A stretch of 8,379 nt of DNA from assembly GCA_002454335.1 (NCBI GenBank), contig DKIP01000106.1:1-8379 (forward strand). Direction: 5' to 3'. Made by a program: the position numbers and the translations under genes. Position 1 is the stretch's first letter, and each line of letters starts with the position of its first letter. This document shows, in pieces, positions 1 to 6,666 of the stretch. The notes under the pieces were generated by a model. That model was not told the DNA's origin, made no database searches, and was given only the letters and a program-made list of their open reading frames with translations. The stretch comes from Cytophagaceae bacterium UBA6715. GTDB lineage: Bacteria > Bacteroidota > Bacteroidia > Cytophagales > Spirosomataceae.

Positions 1-1292
1 TTTTCCAAAATATCCCAAACCACTGGATCTTTACGATCAACAATTTTCTTCGCAGATTTTACTGTTTTCACGATACCACGTTCGATCAACTTACGGATCA
101 CAAACGGCTTAAATAATTCAGCCGCCATATCTTTCGGAAGACCACATTCGTGCATTTTCAATTCTGGACCTACGACGATAACCGAACGACCTGAATAATC
201 GACACGCTTACCTAATAAGTTTTGACGGAAACGACCTTGTTTACCTTTCAACATATCAGAAAGAGACTTCAAGGCACGGTTACCTTCCGAACGAACCGCA
301 TTTACTTTACGCGAGTTGTCAAATAAGCTATCTACAGCTTCTTGCAACATACGTTTTTCGTTACGTAAGATTACTTCTGGCGCTTTGATCTCAATCAAAC
401 GCTTCAAACGGTTGTTACGGATAATCACACGGCGATATAAATCGTTCAAATCAGATGTTGCAAAACGACCTCCATCCAATGGCACCAATGGACGCAATTC
501 TGGTGGAATTACAGGAACCATTTTGATGATCATCCACTCAGGACGGTTGTCAATACGACCTACTGACTCACGGAATGCTTCTACCACTTTCAAACGCTTC
601 AAAGCCTCAGCCTTACGTTGTTGTGATGATTCTGTGTCAGCCGAGTGACGTAAATCAGCCGATAAGCTGTCTAAGTCGATACGCGTCAACAACATATTTA
701 ACGCGTCAGCACCCATTTTCGCGATGAATTTCTGTGGATCTTCATCAGGAAGGTGTTGGTTCTCGCGTGGTAATTTATCCAAGATATCTAAGTACTCGTC
801 TTCTGTTAAGAAATCAAGGTATTGGCTACCGATCTTTCCTTCTTCCGCGTACATACCTGCTTGAACGACAACATAGCGTTCGTAGTAGATAATTTGATCT
901 AATTTCTTTGTCGATAATCCAAGCATATAACCGATTTTGTTCGGTAAGCTACGGAAGTACCAGATGTGCGCAACTGGAACCACTAATTCAATGTGGCCCA
1001 TACGCTCACGACGTACTTTTTTCTCAGTTACCTCCACACCGCAACGGTCGCAGATGATACCTTTGTAGCGAATACGCTTATATTTTCCGCAATGACACTC
1101 CCAGTCCTTCGTTGGACCAAAGATACGCTCGCAGAACAAACCACCCATTTCGGGTTTGTAGGTACGGTAGTTAATTGTCTCCGGTTGAGTTACCTCACCG
1201 TTTGAACTTTCAAGAATCGACTCCGGTGATGCCAATGAGATGGTCACCTTTTGGAAATCGCTGTTCAGTTTTCTCGTCTTTTTAAATGACAT
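1..1292 (-). CDS. rpoC: DNA-directed RNA polymerase subunit beta' (N-terminal 430 codons, cut by window edge)
   Basis: This is the beta' subunit of RNA polymerase, the clamp-forming half of the catalytic core. Translation from the ATG at 1292-1290 begins MSFKKTRKLNSDFQKVTISL, typical of Bacteroidota RpoC. The N-terminal zinc-binding module is intact: C66-x-C68 and C81-x2-C84, matching the C70/C72/C85/C88 set of E. coli beta'. Further in, about residues 345-372, lies the conserved switch-2/rudder region (KGKQGRFRQNLLGKRVDYSG), followed by the VGPELKMHECGLPK segment. The catalytic NADFDGD motif would lie beyond the left edge, so the active centre cannot be inspected. The frame is open to base 3 with no lesion. 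The gene lies 64 nt downstream of rpoB on the same strand and is surely co-transcribed with it. There is no Shine-Dalgarno sequence; the bases before the ATG are A/T-rich. The identification is secure. Confidence 0.98.
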   Translation of the reverse strand, partial: MSFKKTRKLNSDFQKVTISLASPESILESSNGEVTQPETINYRTYKPEMGGLFCERIFGPTKDWECHCGKYKRIRYKGIICDRCGVEVTEKKVRRERMGHIELVVPVAHIWYFRSLPNKIGYMLGLSTKKLDQIIYYERYVVVQAGMYAEEGKIGSQYLDFLTEDEYLDILDKLPRENQHLPDEDPQKFIAKMGADALNMLLTRIDLDSLSADLRHSADTESSQQRKAEALKRLKVVEAFRESVGRIDNRPEWMIIKMVPVIPPELRPLVPLDGGRFATSDLNDLYRRVIIRNNRLKRLIEIKAPEVILRNEKRMLQEAVDSLFDNSRKVNAVRSEGNRALKSLSDMLKGKQGRFRQNLLGKRVDYSGRSVIVVGPELKMHECGLPKDMAAELFKPFVIRKLIERGIVKTVKSAKKIVDRKDPVVWDILE

Positions 1293-1329
1293 TTTCGATG
1301 TATTTAATTGGAAAATGATTTCTTTTTAA

Positions 1330-1347
1330 GGGCCGGGTTAGCGGCCC
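1330..1347 (-). other. GC-rich hairpin between rpoB and rpoC
   Basis: A perfect 6-bp stem (GGGCCG with CGGCCC) and a 6-nt loop lie in the 64-nt gap, just after the rpoB stop codon and about 38 nt before the rpoC start. The surrounding gap is strongly A/T-rich, so the stem stands out. Read in the direction of transcription it is followed by TTAAAAAG rather than a run of U, so it does not look like an intrinsic terminator. A role in mRNA processing, transcript stability or limiting ribosome read-through between the genes is possible but inferred. Confidence 0.55.
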
Positions 1348-1356
1348 GATAAATGA

Positions 1357-4300
1357 TTACTCAAGTGTGATTTCAAGAGCTAAACCTCTCAATTCGTGAA
1401 TCAATACGTTGAATGATTCTGGAATGTTTGGCTTAGGCATATTCTCGCCTTTCACAATTGCCTCGTACGCTTTGGCACGGCCGATCACGTCATCCGACTT
1501 CACAGTTAAAATCTCTTGCAAGATATTCGCTGCTCCGAAGGCTTCCAATGCCCAAACCTCCATCTCACCGAAACGCTGACCACCGAATTGAGCTTTACCA
1601 CCCAATGGTTGTTGCGTAATCAATGAGTATGGTCCAATAGAACGTGCGTGCATTTTATCATCTACCAAGTGACCAAGTTTCAACATGTAAATGATACCTA
1701 CAGTGACCGGTTGATCAAATTTATCACCCGTTAAACCATTGTATAGGTAAGTACGACCCCAATCTGGTAATCCTGCCGCGGCTAATTCAGCTGCAACTTC
1801 TGCTTCAGTTCCGCCATCGAAAATTGGTGTTGCATAACGCTTACCTAATTTTTGACCAGCCCAACCTAATACAGTCTCGTAAATTTGACCTAAGTTCATA
1901 CGTGATGGTACCCCAAGTGGATTCAATACAATATCGACTGGTGTTCCATCTTCTAAGAATGGCATATCTTCTTCACGTACAATACGAGCGACAACACCCT
2001 TGTTACCGTGACGACCCGCCATCTTATCACCTACTTTCAACTTACGTTTCTTCGCGATGTAGACTTTCGCCAACTTCACGATACCCGCTGGTAATTCATC
2101 ACCAACTTCTAGAACGAAACGCTCACGCTTAAATCGACCAGCGATTTCGTTACGCTTCACGTTGAAGTTCTTAATTAAAGCCATGAACAATTTGTTCAAT
2201 TCGGCATCCGATGTAGCTTCTTCTACGATCAAGTCAGAAAGCAAGTTTGCCTCTTCTTGAACCGCATAAGTTGACTCATCACGGTATAAGTTTTTATCTG
2301 GGAATAATAATTCTTCGATGTTTTTCGCGGTGAATTTAACACCCTTCTCTACGATTACCGTACCGAATTTGTGCTTTATACCTGCGCATGTTTTACCTGC
2401 TAACAAAGTAACAGTCTTCTCGATCATTTGGCGACGAATCTCCAAAAGGTCTTTGCTGTATTCCTTCATCAACTTCTTCAATTCTGTTTTCGATTTCTCA
2501 CGCTCTTCCTTATCCTTTTTAGGACGAGAGAACAATTTCGTATCGATAACCACACCTTTTAATGATGGTGGCGCTTTCTTCGAAGCATCTTTCACATCAC
2601 CCGCTTTGTCACCAAAGATGGCACGTAATAATTTTTCTTCTGGTGTTGGATCGGATTCTCCCTTTGGTGTAATCTTACCGATCAAGATATCACCTTCTTT
2701 CACTTCTGCACCTACGCGAACAACACCGTTCTCGTCTAGGTTACGAACTGTTTCTTCCGATACGTTTGGAATTTCAGACGTCAATTCCTCTTCTCCACGT
2801 TTTGTATCACGAACTTCTAATTCGAATTCCTCAATATGGATGGAAGTAAAGATATCGTCACGAACAACCTTTTCTGAGATTACGATCGCATCCTCAAAGT
2901 TGTAACCTTGCCATGGCATGAACGCCACTTTCATGTTACGACCTAGTGCTAATTCGCCCGCCTCTGTTGCATAACCTTGGCAAAGCGCTTGACCTTTCTT
3001 CACTTTCTCCCCTTTGAACACGATCGGTTTTAAGTTGATCGTTGTATCTTGGTTCGTTCTACGGAATTTGATCAATTCGTATGTTTTCAAGGATCCGTCA
3101 AAGCTGATTAACGCTTCAGATTCCGTTTGATCGTAGTTAACAACAATTTTCAATGCGTCAACATATTCAATCACACCATCACCTTCCGCTACAACTAAGG
3201 TACGTGAGTCGATCGCCACACGGTGCTCTAAACCTGTACCTACAATCGGTGCTTCTGGGCGCAACAATGGCACCGCTTGGCGCTGCATGTTGGATCCCAT
3301 CAAAGCACGGTTGGCATCATCATGCTCCAAGAAAGGAATCAATGAAGCGGCAACCGAAACGATTTGGTTAGGAGCAACATCCATGTATTGGGCATCCGAT
3401 GGATTTACCAATGGGAAATCACCTTCAAAACGAGCCTTCACGCGGTCAGATAAGAATTTACCTGATTTCATGTCGATTGGCGCGTTCGCTTGAACGATGT
3501 TTTTACCATCTTCCTCTTCTGCTGTCAAATATTGTACATTGCTTGTTGTATCTACTTTACCACCATCGATTAGACGATATGGTGTTTCGATGAATCCCAT
3601 TGAGTTTACTTTCGCGTGAACACATAGAGATGAAATCAAACCAATGTTGGGTCCCTCCGGAGTTTCAATCGTACAAAGACGACCGTAGTGGGTATAGTGA
3701 ACGTCACGTACCTCGAAACCAGCTCTTTCACGAGAAAGTCCACCTGGCCCTAGTGCCGACATACGACGCTTGTGCGTAATCTCAGCCAATGGATTCGTTT
3801 GATCCATGAATTGAGATAGTTGGTTCGTTCCAAAGAATGAATTGATTACCGAAGATAACGTACGCGCATTAATCAAGTCAACCGGTTTGAAATCTTCGTT
3901 ATCACGAACATTCATACGTTCTTTGATCGTACGCGCCATACGTGCAAGACCTACACCGAATTGTGCATATAATTGCTCGCCTACAGTACGAACACGACGG
4001 TTAGATAAGTGGTCAATATCATCGACTACTGCACGTGAGTTGATCAATCCGATCAAATACTTCACGATAGAGATGATATCTTCTTTGGTCAAGACTTTCA
4101 CATCCATTGGGATATCATGACCTAATTTTTTATTGATACGGTAACGACCTACTTCACCCAAATCGTAACGCTTGTCTGAGAAGAACAAGTTTTGGATGAT
4201 GTCACGCGCCGTTTGCTCATCCGGAGCATCTGTGTTACGTAATTGCTTGTAGATAACCTCAACAGCCTCTTTCTCCGAGTTTGAAGTATCTTTTTGCAAG

Positions 4301-5232
4301 GTATTGTAAATGATATTGTAGTCAGAAACGTTCACGTCATCTTTGTGCAGGATAACGGTTGCAGAACCTGATTCTAAAATCGTTTCTACTTCGTTCTCTG
4401 TAATAACGGTATCACGTTCGATCAAGATTTCGTTACGGTCGATAGAAACTACCTCACCTGTATCTTCATCTACGAAGTCTTCTTGCCATGTTTTCAAAAC
4501 ACGTGCCGCCAAACGACGACCTACGATGCCTTTCACAGCTTTTTTATCAACCTTGATTTCTTCAGCTAAGCCAAATAAATCCAAGATATCCTTGTCATTT
4601 CCGTAACCAATGGCACGAAGCAATACCGTTACTGGGAATTTTTTCTTACGGTCGATGTACGCATACATCACATTGTTGACGTCCGTAGCAAATTCAATCC
4701 AAGAACCCTTGAATGGAATGATACGTGCTGAATACAATTTAGTTCCGTTGGTGTGCTTCGATTGCGCGAAGAATACACCTGGTGAACGGTGCAACTGAGA
4801 AACGATTACACGCTCCGCACCGTTGATCACGAAGGATCCACGCTCGGTCATGTAAGGAATGTTTCCTAAGAAAACCTCTTGTTCGATGGTTTGGAAATCC
4901 TCGTTGTCTGTATCGTTACAGATCAAACGCAATTTCGCTTTTAAAGGTACTGAATAAGTCAAACCGCGGTCGATACACTCATCTACCGAATATTTCGGAG
5001 GATCTACTGAGTAGTCGACAAACGACAAAACGAAATTTTCACGCGAATCCGCGATAGGAAAATTTTCAGCGAACACTTTAAATAAACCTTCGTCTGTACG
5101 GTTTTCTGCAGCTGTCTCAAGCTGGAAAAAATCCTGGAAGGATTGGACTTGAATATCCAGAAAATCTGGATAATTGATCACAGACTGCGTTTTCGCAAAG
5201 CTGTGTCTTCCTGTGGCAGTGATGTTACTCAA
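1357..5232 (-). CDS. rpoB: DNA-directed RNA polymerase subunit beta
   Basis: This is the beta subunit of RNA polymerase, forming half of the active-site cleft and the rifampicin pocket. The 1291-aa protein is complete (E. coli: 1342). The fork/rifampicin region is at 467-499 (FGTNQLSQFMDQ then EITHKRRMSALGPGG). D477, H487, R490, S492 and L494 match the sensitive residues D516, H526, R529, S531 and L533 of E. coli, so rifampicin sensitivity is expected. Residue T521 replaces the usual proline in the CPIETPEG motif. The GYNFEDAI motif is at 776-783, and the catalytic lysines sit in GDKMAGRHGNKG (K1070, K1078). The C-terminal clamp anchor FGGQRFGEMEVWALEAFGA starts at 1216. A charged, probably coiled segment at about 900-945 sits where E. 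coli has its second lineage-specific insertion. The start is TTG: an in-frame TAA lies seven codons upstream, no in-frame ATG intervenes, and the next Met is residue 128. The gene leads an operon with rpoC. Confidence 0.98.
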   Translation of the reverse strand: MSNITATGRHSFAKTQSVINYPDFLDIQVQSFQDFFQLETAAENRTDEGLFKVFAENFPIADSRENFVLSFVDYSVDPPKYSVDECIDRGLTYSVPLKAKLRLICNDTDNEDFQTIEQEVFLGNIPYMTERGSFVINGAERVIVSQLHRSPGVFFAQSKHTNGTKLYSARIIPFKGSWIEFATDVNNVMYAYIDRKKKFPVTVLLRAIGYGNDKDILDLFGLAEEIKVDKKAVKGIVGRRLAARVLKTWQEDFVDEDTGEVVSIDRNEILIERDTVITENEVETILESGSATVILHKDDVNVSDYNIIYNTLQKDTSNSEKEAVEVIYKQLRNTDAPDEQTARDIIQNLFFSDKRYDLGEVGRYRINKKLGHDIPMDVKVLTKEDIISIVKYLIGLINSRAVVDDIDHLSNRRVRTVGEQLYAQFGVGLARMARTIKERMNVRDNEDFKPVDLINARTLSSVINSFFGTNQLSQFMDQTNPLAEITHKRRMSALGPGGLSRERAGFEVRDVHYTHYGRLCTIETPEGPNIGLISSLCVHAKVNSMGFIETPYRLIDGGKVDTTSNVQYLTAEEEDGKNIVQANAPIDMKSGKFLSDRVKARFEGDFPLVNPSDAQYMDVAPNQIVSVAASLIPFLEHDDANRALMGSNMQRQAVPLLRPEAPIVGTGLEHRVAIDSRTLVVAEGDGVIEYVDALKIVVNYDQTESEALISFDGSLKTYELIKFRRTNQDTTINLKPIVFKGEKVKKGQALCQGYATEAGELALGRNMKVAFMPWQGYNFEDAIVISEKVVRDDIFTSIHIEEFELEVRDTKRGEEELTSEIPNVSEETVRNLDENGVVRVGAEVKEGDILIGKITPKGESDPTPEEKLLRAIFGDKAGDVKDASKKAPPSLKGVVIDTKLFSRPKKDKEEREKSKTELKKLMKEYSKDLLEIRRQMIEKTVTLLAGKTCAGIKHKFGTVIVEKGVKFTAKNIEELLFPDKNLYRDESTYAVQEEANLLSDLIVEEATSDAELNKLFMALIKNFNVKRNEIAGRFKRERFVLEVGDELPAGIVKLAKVYIAKKRKLKVGDKMAGRHGNKGVVARIVREEDMPFLEDGTPVDIVLNPLGVPSRMNLGQIYETVLGWAGQKLGKRYATPIFDGGTEAEVAAELAAAGLPDWGRTYLYNGLTGDKFDQPVTVGIIYMLKLGHLVDDKMHARSIGPYSLITQQPLGGKAQFGGQRFGEMEVWALEAFGAANILQEILTVKSDDVIGRAKAYEAIVKGENMPKPNIPESFNVLIHELRGLALEITLE

Positions 5233-5265
5233 GGCTTTATACGTTTTAAATTAAAATGAAAAATG
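5230..5265 (-). promoter_or_regulatory. rpoB translation initiation region with TTG start
   Basis: The coding strand reads AAAACGTATAAAGCC then TTG AGT AAC ATC. The peptide that follows (SNITATGRHSFAKTQSVINY) is the expected RpoB N-terminus, which fixes TTG at 5232-5230 as the start. The preceding 30 nt are almost all A and T, with no purine-rich Shine-Dalgarno sequence. That is normal for Bacteroidota, which favour unstructured A-rich upstream regions. The in-frame TAA seven codons upstream excludes a longer protein. Confidence 0.85.
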
Positions 5266-5280
5266 GCCCGTGGGCACAAT

Positions 5281-5302
5281 TTCTCGCCGTTTCCGACGAA
5301 AA
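5281..5302 (-). promoter_or_regulatory. Stem-loop with GAAA tetraloop in the rpoB leader
   Basis: On the rpoB transcript strand this reads TTTTCGTCG-GAAA-CGGCGAGAA, a 9-bp stem with two G-U pairs closed by a GNRA-type GAAA tetraloop. It lies about 49 nt upstream of the TTG start. No U-run follows, so it is not a terminator. The wobble pairs and the tetraloop suggest an RNA structure rather than a DNA palindrome. Its function is unknown; a role in autoregulation or mRNA stability is inference. Confidence 0.6.
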
Positions 5303-5347
5303 TTAAAAGCTGAATGCCTCGTAGAGATCAGATCGAATTTCCCTTTG

Positions 5348-5410
5348 CGCCTCCCCTACGATAAGAGATTTGTGTTTCAGAAAAACAATCTGCGGATTCG
5401 CCCGGAGGCG
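5348..5410 (-). promoter_or_regulatory. Nested stem-loop element near the 5' end of the rpoB leader
   Basis: An outer 7-bp perfect stem (CGCCTCC at 5410-5404 with GGAGGCG at 5354-5348) encloses a hairpin. In the inner hairpin AGATT (5391-5387) pairs with AATCT (5370-5366) and GTTT (5386-5383) pairs with AAAC (5377-5374), around a 5-nt loop and with a 3-nt bulge (5373-5371). The element begins about 15 nt after the predicted transcription start. I do not recognise it as a known riboswitch or ribosomal-protein binding site. Folding was done by eye. Confidence 0.45.
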
Positions 5411-5429
5411 TTAATCCTAAAATAGCCTG

Positions 5430-5461
5430 CAAAATTAGGAAAAGTTTTTTTACCGAACAAA
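5430..5461 (-). promoter_or_regulatory. Bacteroidota-type sigma promoter for rpoBC
   Basis: On the minus strand a TTTG (5461-5458) is followed by exactly 20 nt and then TAATTTTG (5437-5430). This matches the Bacteroidota primary-sigma consensus, TTTG at -33 and TAnnTTTG at -7, at every defined position with a standard spacer. Transcription would start near 5424, giving an rpoB leader of about 190 nt. The spacer contains an A-tract. The rpoBC genes need a promoter here because no ribosomal protein gene lies upstream on this strand. Confidence 0.8.
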
Positions 5462-5480
5462 CAGAGGAGGGGATTTTTTT

Positions 5481-5529
5481 AGTCACTTGTCACTAGTCGT
5501 CAGTGGTCAGTCTCTAGTCGTCAGTCCGA
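5481..5529. repeat. Left heptad repeat block (AGTCACT type)
   Basis: Seven consecutive 7-nt units can be read without a gap: AGTCACT, TGTCACT, AGTCGTC, AGTGGTC, AGTCTCT, AGTCGTC, AGTCCGA. The block begins 20 bp upstream of the rpoB -33 box, directly after a run of seven T. Its GTCACTAGTC (5489-5498) is an exact inverted copy of GACTAGTGAC at 5864-5873 in the right block. Its last unit overlaps the start of the first 98-bp tandem copy. No open reading frame of note uses it. Confidence 0.75.
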
Positions 5530-5785
5530 AGGGAAATTGATTTGATTCTAGTGTTTTCTATTGTTTTTTCTGTGGCATCTCATCTCTTCACTCTTACTTC
5601 TTAACTCTCAGCTCTTAATAAGTCCGTAGGAAATTGCTCTGAGTAAGATGTTCTTTATTGTTTTGCCTTTGGGATCCCATCTCTTAACTCTTCCCTCTTA
5701 ATTCTTAACTCTTAATAAGTCCGAAGGATATTGGTTCATGTGATTGAGTAGGCGTTCTTACTTCTAAACTCTTCGCTCTTGATTC
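5523..5785. repeat. Three diverged tandem copies of a unit of about 98 bp
   Basis: Copies begin at 5523, 5621 and 5718, each with AGTCCGAAGG or AGTCCGTAGG. Copies 1 and 2 are 98 and 97 bp and align end to end with one gap at roughly 75-80% identity by eye. Copy 3 is shorter and more diverged, fading out near 5785. Each copy has a variable AT-rich first half and a pyrimidine-rich second half built from 7-nt units such as CACTCTT, ACTTCTT, AACTCTC and AGCTCTT. The units of copies 1 and 2 end in CTCTTAATAAGTCCG, which runs into the next copy. No coding potential was found on either strand. Confidence 0.8.
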
Positions 5786-5863
5786 GTTTATCAATTAACT
5801 GATACAATGATTTTAGATAGGAATCGTTTAGCATCTAAATTTACTAGGTACTATTTCCTTACA

Positions 5864-5905
5864 GACTAGTGACTAGCGACTTGCGACTGCCCACTGCCCA
5901 CCGAC
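5864..5905. repeat. Right heptad repeat block (GACTAGT type, inverted relative to left block)
   Basis: Six gapless 7-nt units are seen: GACTAGT, GACTAGC, GACTTGC, GACTGCC, CACTGCC, CACCGAC. The reverse complement resembles the left block at 5481-5529, with 10 bases identical. The block ends 14 nt before the ATG of the helix-hairpin-helix gene. An in-frame GTG inside it (5869) creates a spurious 17-codon extension of that gene. Confidence 0.75.
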
Positions 5906-5919
5906 AAATCCCTCTGCCC

Positions 5920-6606
5920 ATGCTTCCCCGACTAAAATTCTACCTCCGCTTTACCTTGGGAATGACCCGTCAAGAAATTCGAGGTATCTATATCCTGTTA
6001 GGTTTGATCGTGCTCGGGATGGGAGTGCATGCGATTTATCAATATGTTGCATTGCAGGCGGATGCAGATTTGATTGAGCCGAAGCGATTTGAGGAAATTT
6101 ACATGGCCCAGAAGGCCGCTCATCAAAAGTCGAATTTTGTCCTTAAAAGCTATCCTATATATAGGCGAACATTTACCTATCCGCATTACATCAAAAAATC
6201 ACAAGATTGGAAGATCAATATTAATGAGGCGGATTCTGCAGCTTGGGTGGCTTTGCCGGGTATTGGGCCTGGTTTCGCCAAACGAATTTTGACTTTTCGG
6301 GAGCGATTGGGTGGTTTTGCCACTGCGGAACAATTGACAGAGGTGTATGGAATTGATACGATTTGGATCAAGCAAAATCTACGAAAGTTTCAAATAGGAA
6401 AGGGTATTTATCGGGCATTATATGTGAATCGGGCGATTTGGAATGAATTCCGTCATCCTTATTTGCCTTATGCACAGGCCAAAGTCGTTTTGAATTTTCG
6501 TAAACAACATGGGATTATCCCCGATTTTGCTTCGCTTTTGCAAATCAAATTAGTCGAGCCCGCTGTTTGGGAGCGACTGAGGCCTTACTTGAATTTTGAA
6601 CCTTGA
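5920..6606 (+). CDS. Membrane-anchored helix-hairpin-helix (ComEA-like) DNA-binding protein
   Basis: This 228-aa protein has a short basic N-terminus, one predicted membrane segment (about 23-43, IYILLGLIVLGMGVHAIYQYV less its last residue in the core) and a tail carrying two helix-hairpin-helix modules. The first covers about 101-145 with the hairpin LPGIGPGFAKRI (112-123). The second has HPYLPYAQAKVVLNFRKQHG (179-198), the form usual in Bacteroidota ComEA-family proteins. HhH modules bind DNA backbone without sequence preference; in ComEA the domain lies outside the membrane and receives incoming DNA. A role in DNA uptake here is inferred, since no other competence gene is in view. I chose ATG 5920 because the upstream in-frame GTG at 5869 lies in repeat DNA and adds a low-complexity tail. 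ATG 5962 is possible but would cut into the conserved N-terminal segment. It is divergent from rpoB and on the same strand as pruA. Confidence 0.85.
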   Translation: MLPRLKFYLRFTLGMTRQEIRGIYILLGLIVLGMGVHAIYQYVALQADADLIEPKRFEEIYMAQKAAHQKSNFVLKSYPIYRRTFTYPHYIKKSQDWKININEADSAAWVALPGIGPGFAKRILTFRERLGGFATAEQLTEVYGIDTIWIKQNLRKFQIGKGIYRALYVNRAIWNEFRHPYLPYAQAKVVLNFRKQHGIIPDFASLLQIKLVEPAVWERLRPYLNFEP

Positions 6607-6631
6607 ATTTTATCTTAAAAGCCGTAATTTG
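6603..6631 (+). promoter_or_regulatory. Candidate promoter for pruA
   Basis: In the 60-nt gap, TTG (6603-6605) is followed by 19 nt and then TAATTTG (6625-6631). The second element is one base shorter than the TAnnTTTG consensus, so the match is imperfect. The spacing and position are right: about 35 nt separate it from the pruA ATG, and that leader is A-rich without a Shine-Dalgarno sequence. The -33 element overlaps the stop codon of the upstream gene. Confidence 0.45.
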
Positions 6632-6666
6632 CAGGACAATTACACATCAACAAATACACAAATACC

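Noticed and set aside
2318..2905. 195-codon open frame on the plus strand inside rpoB, plus other long plus-strand frames between 316 and 4798.
   Set aside because: These are shadows of the strongly conserved rpoB and rpoC reading frames. Their translations show no recognisable domain and no initiation signals were seen.
5265..5275. GCCC/GGGC palindrome near the rpoB start.
   Set aside because: The loop would be only 2 nt, so a stable RNA hairpin is unlikely.
5836..5843. TAAATTTA as a possible -7 box for the HhH gene on the plus strand.
   Set aside because: It misses the final G of TAnnTTTG and has no TTTG at the right distance upstream. It is too weak to call a promoter.
5481..5905. CRISPR array or insertion sequence as an explanation for the repeats.
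   Set aside because: The units are diverged, directly adjacent and lack constant-length spacers, and there is no transposase gene, no clean terminal inverted repeat pair and no target duplication.
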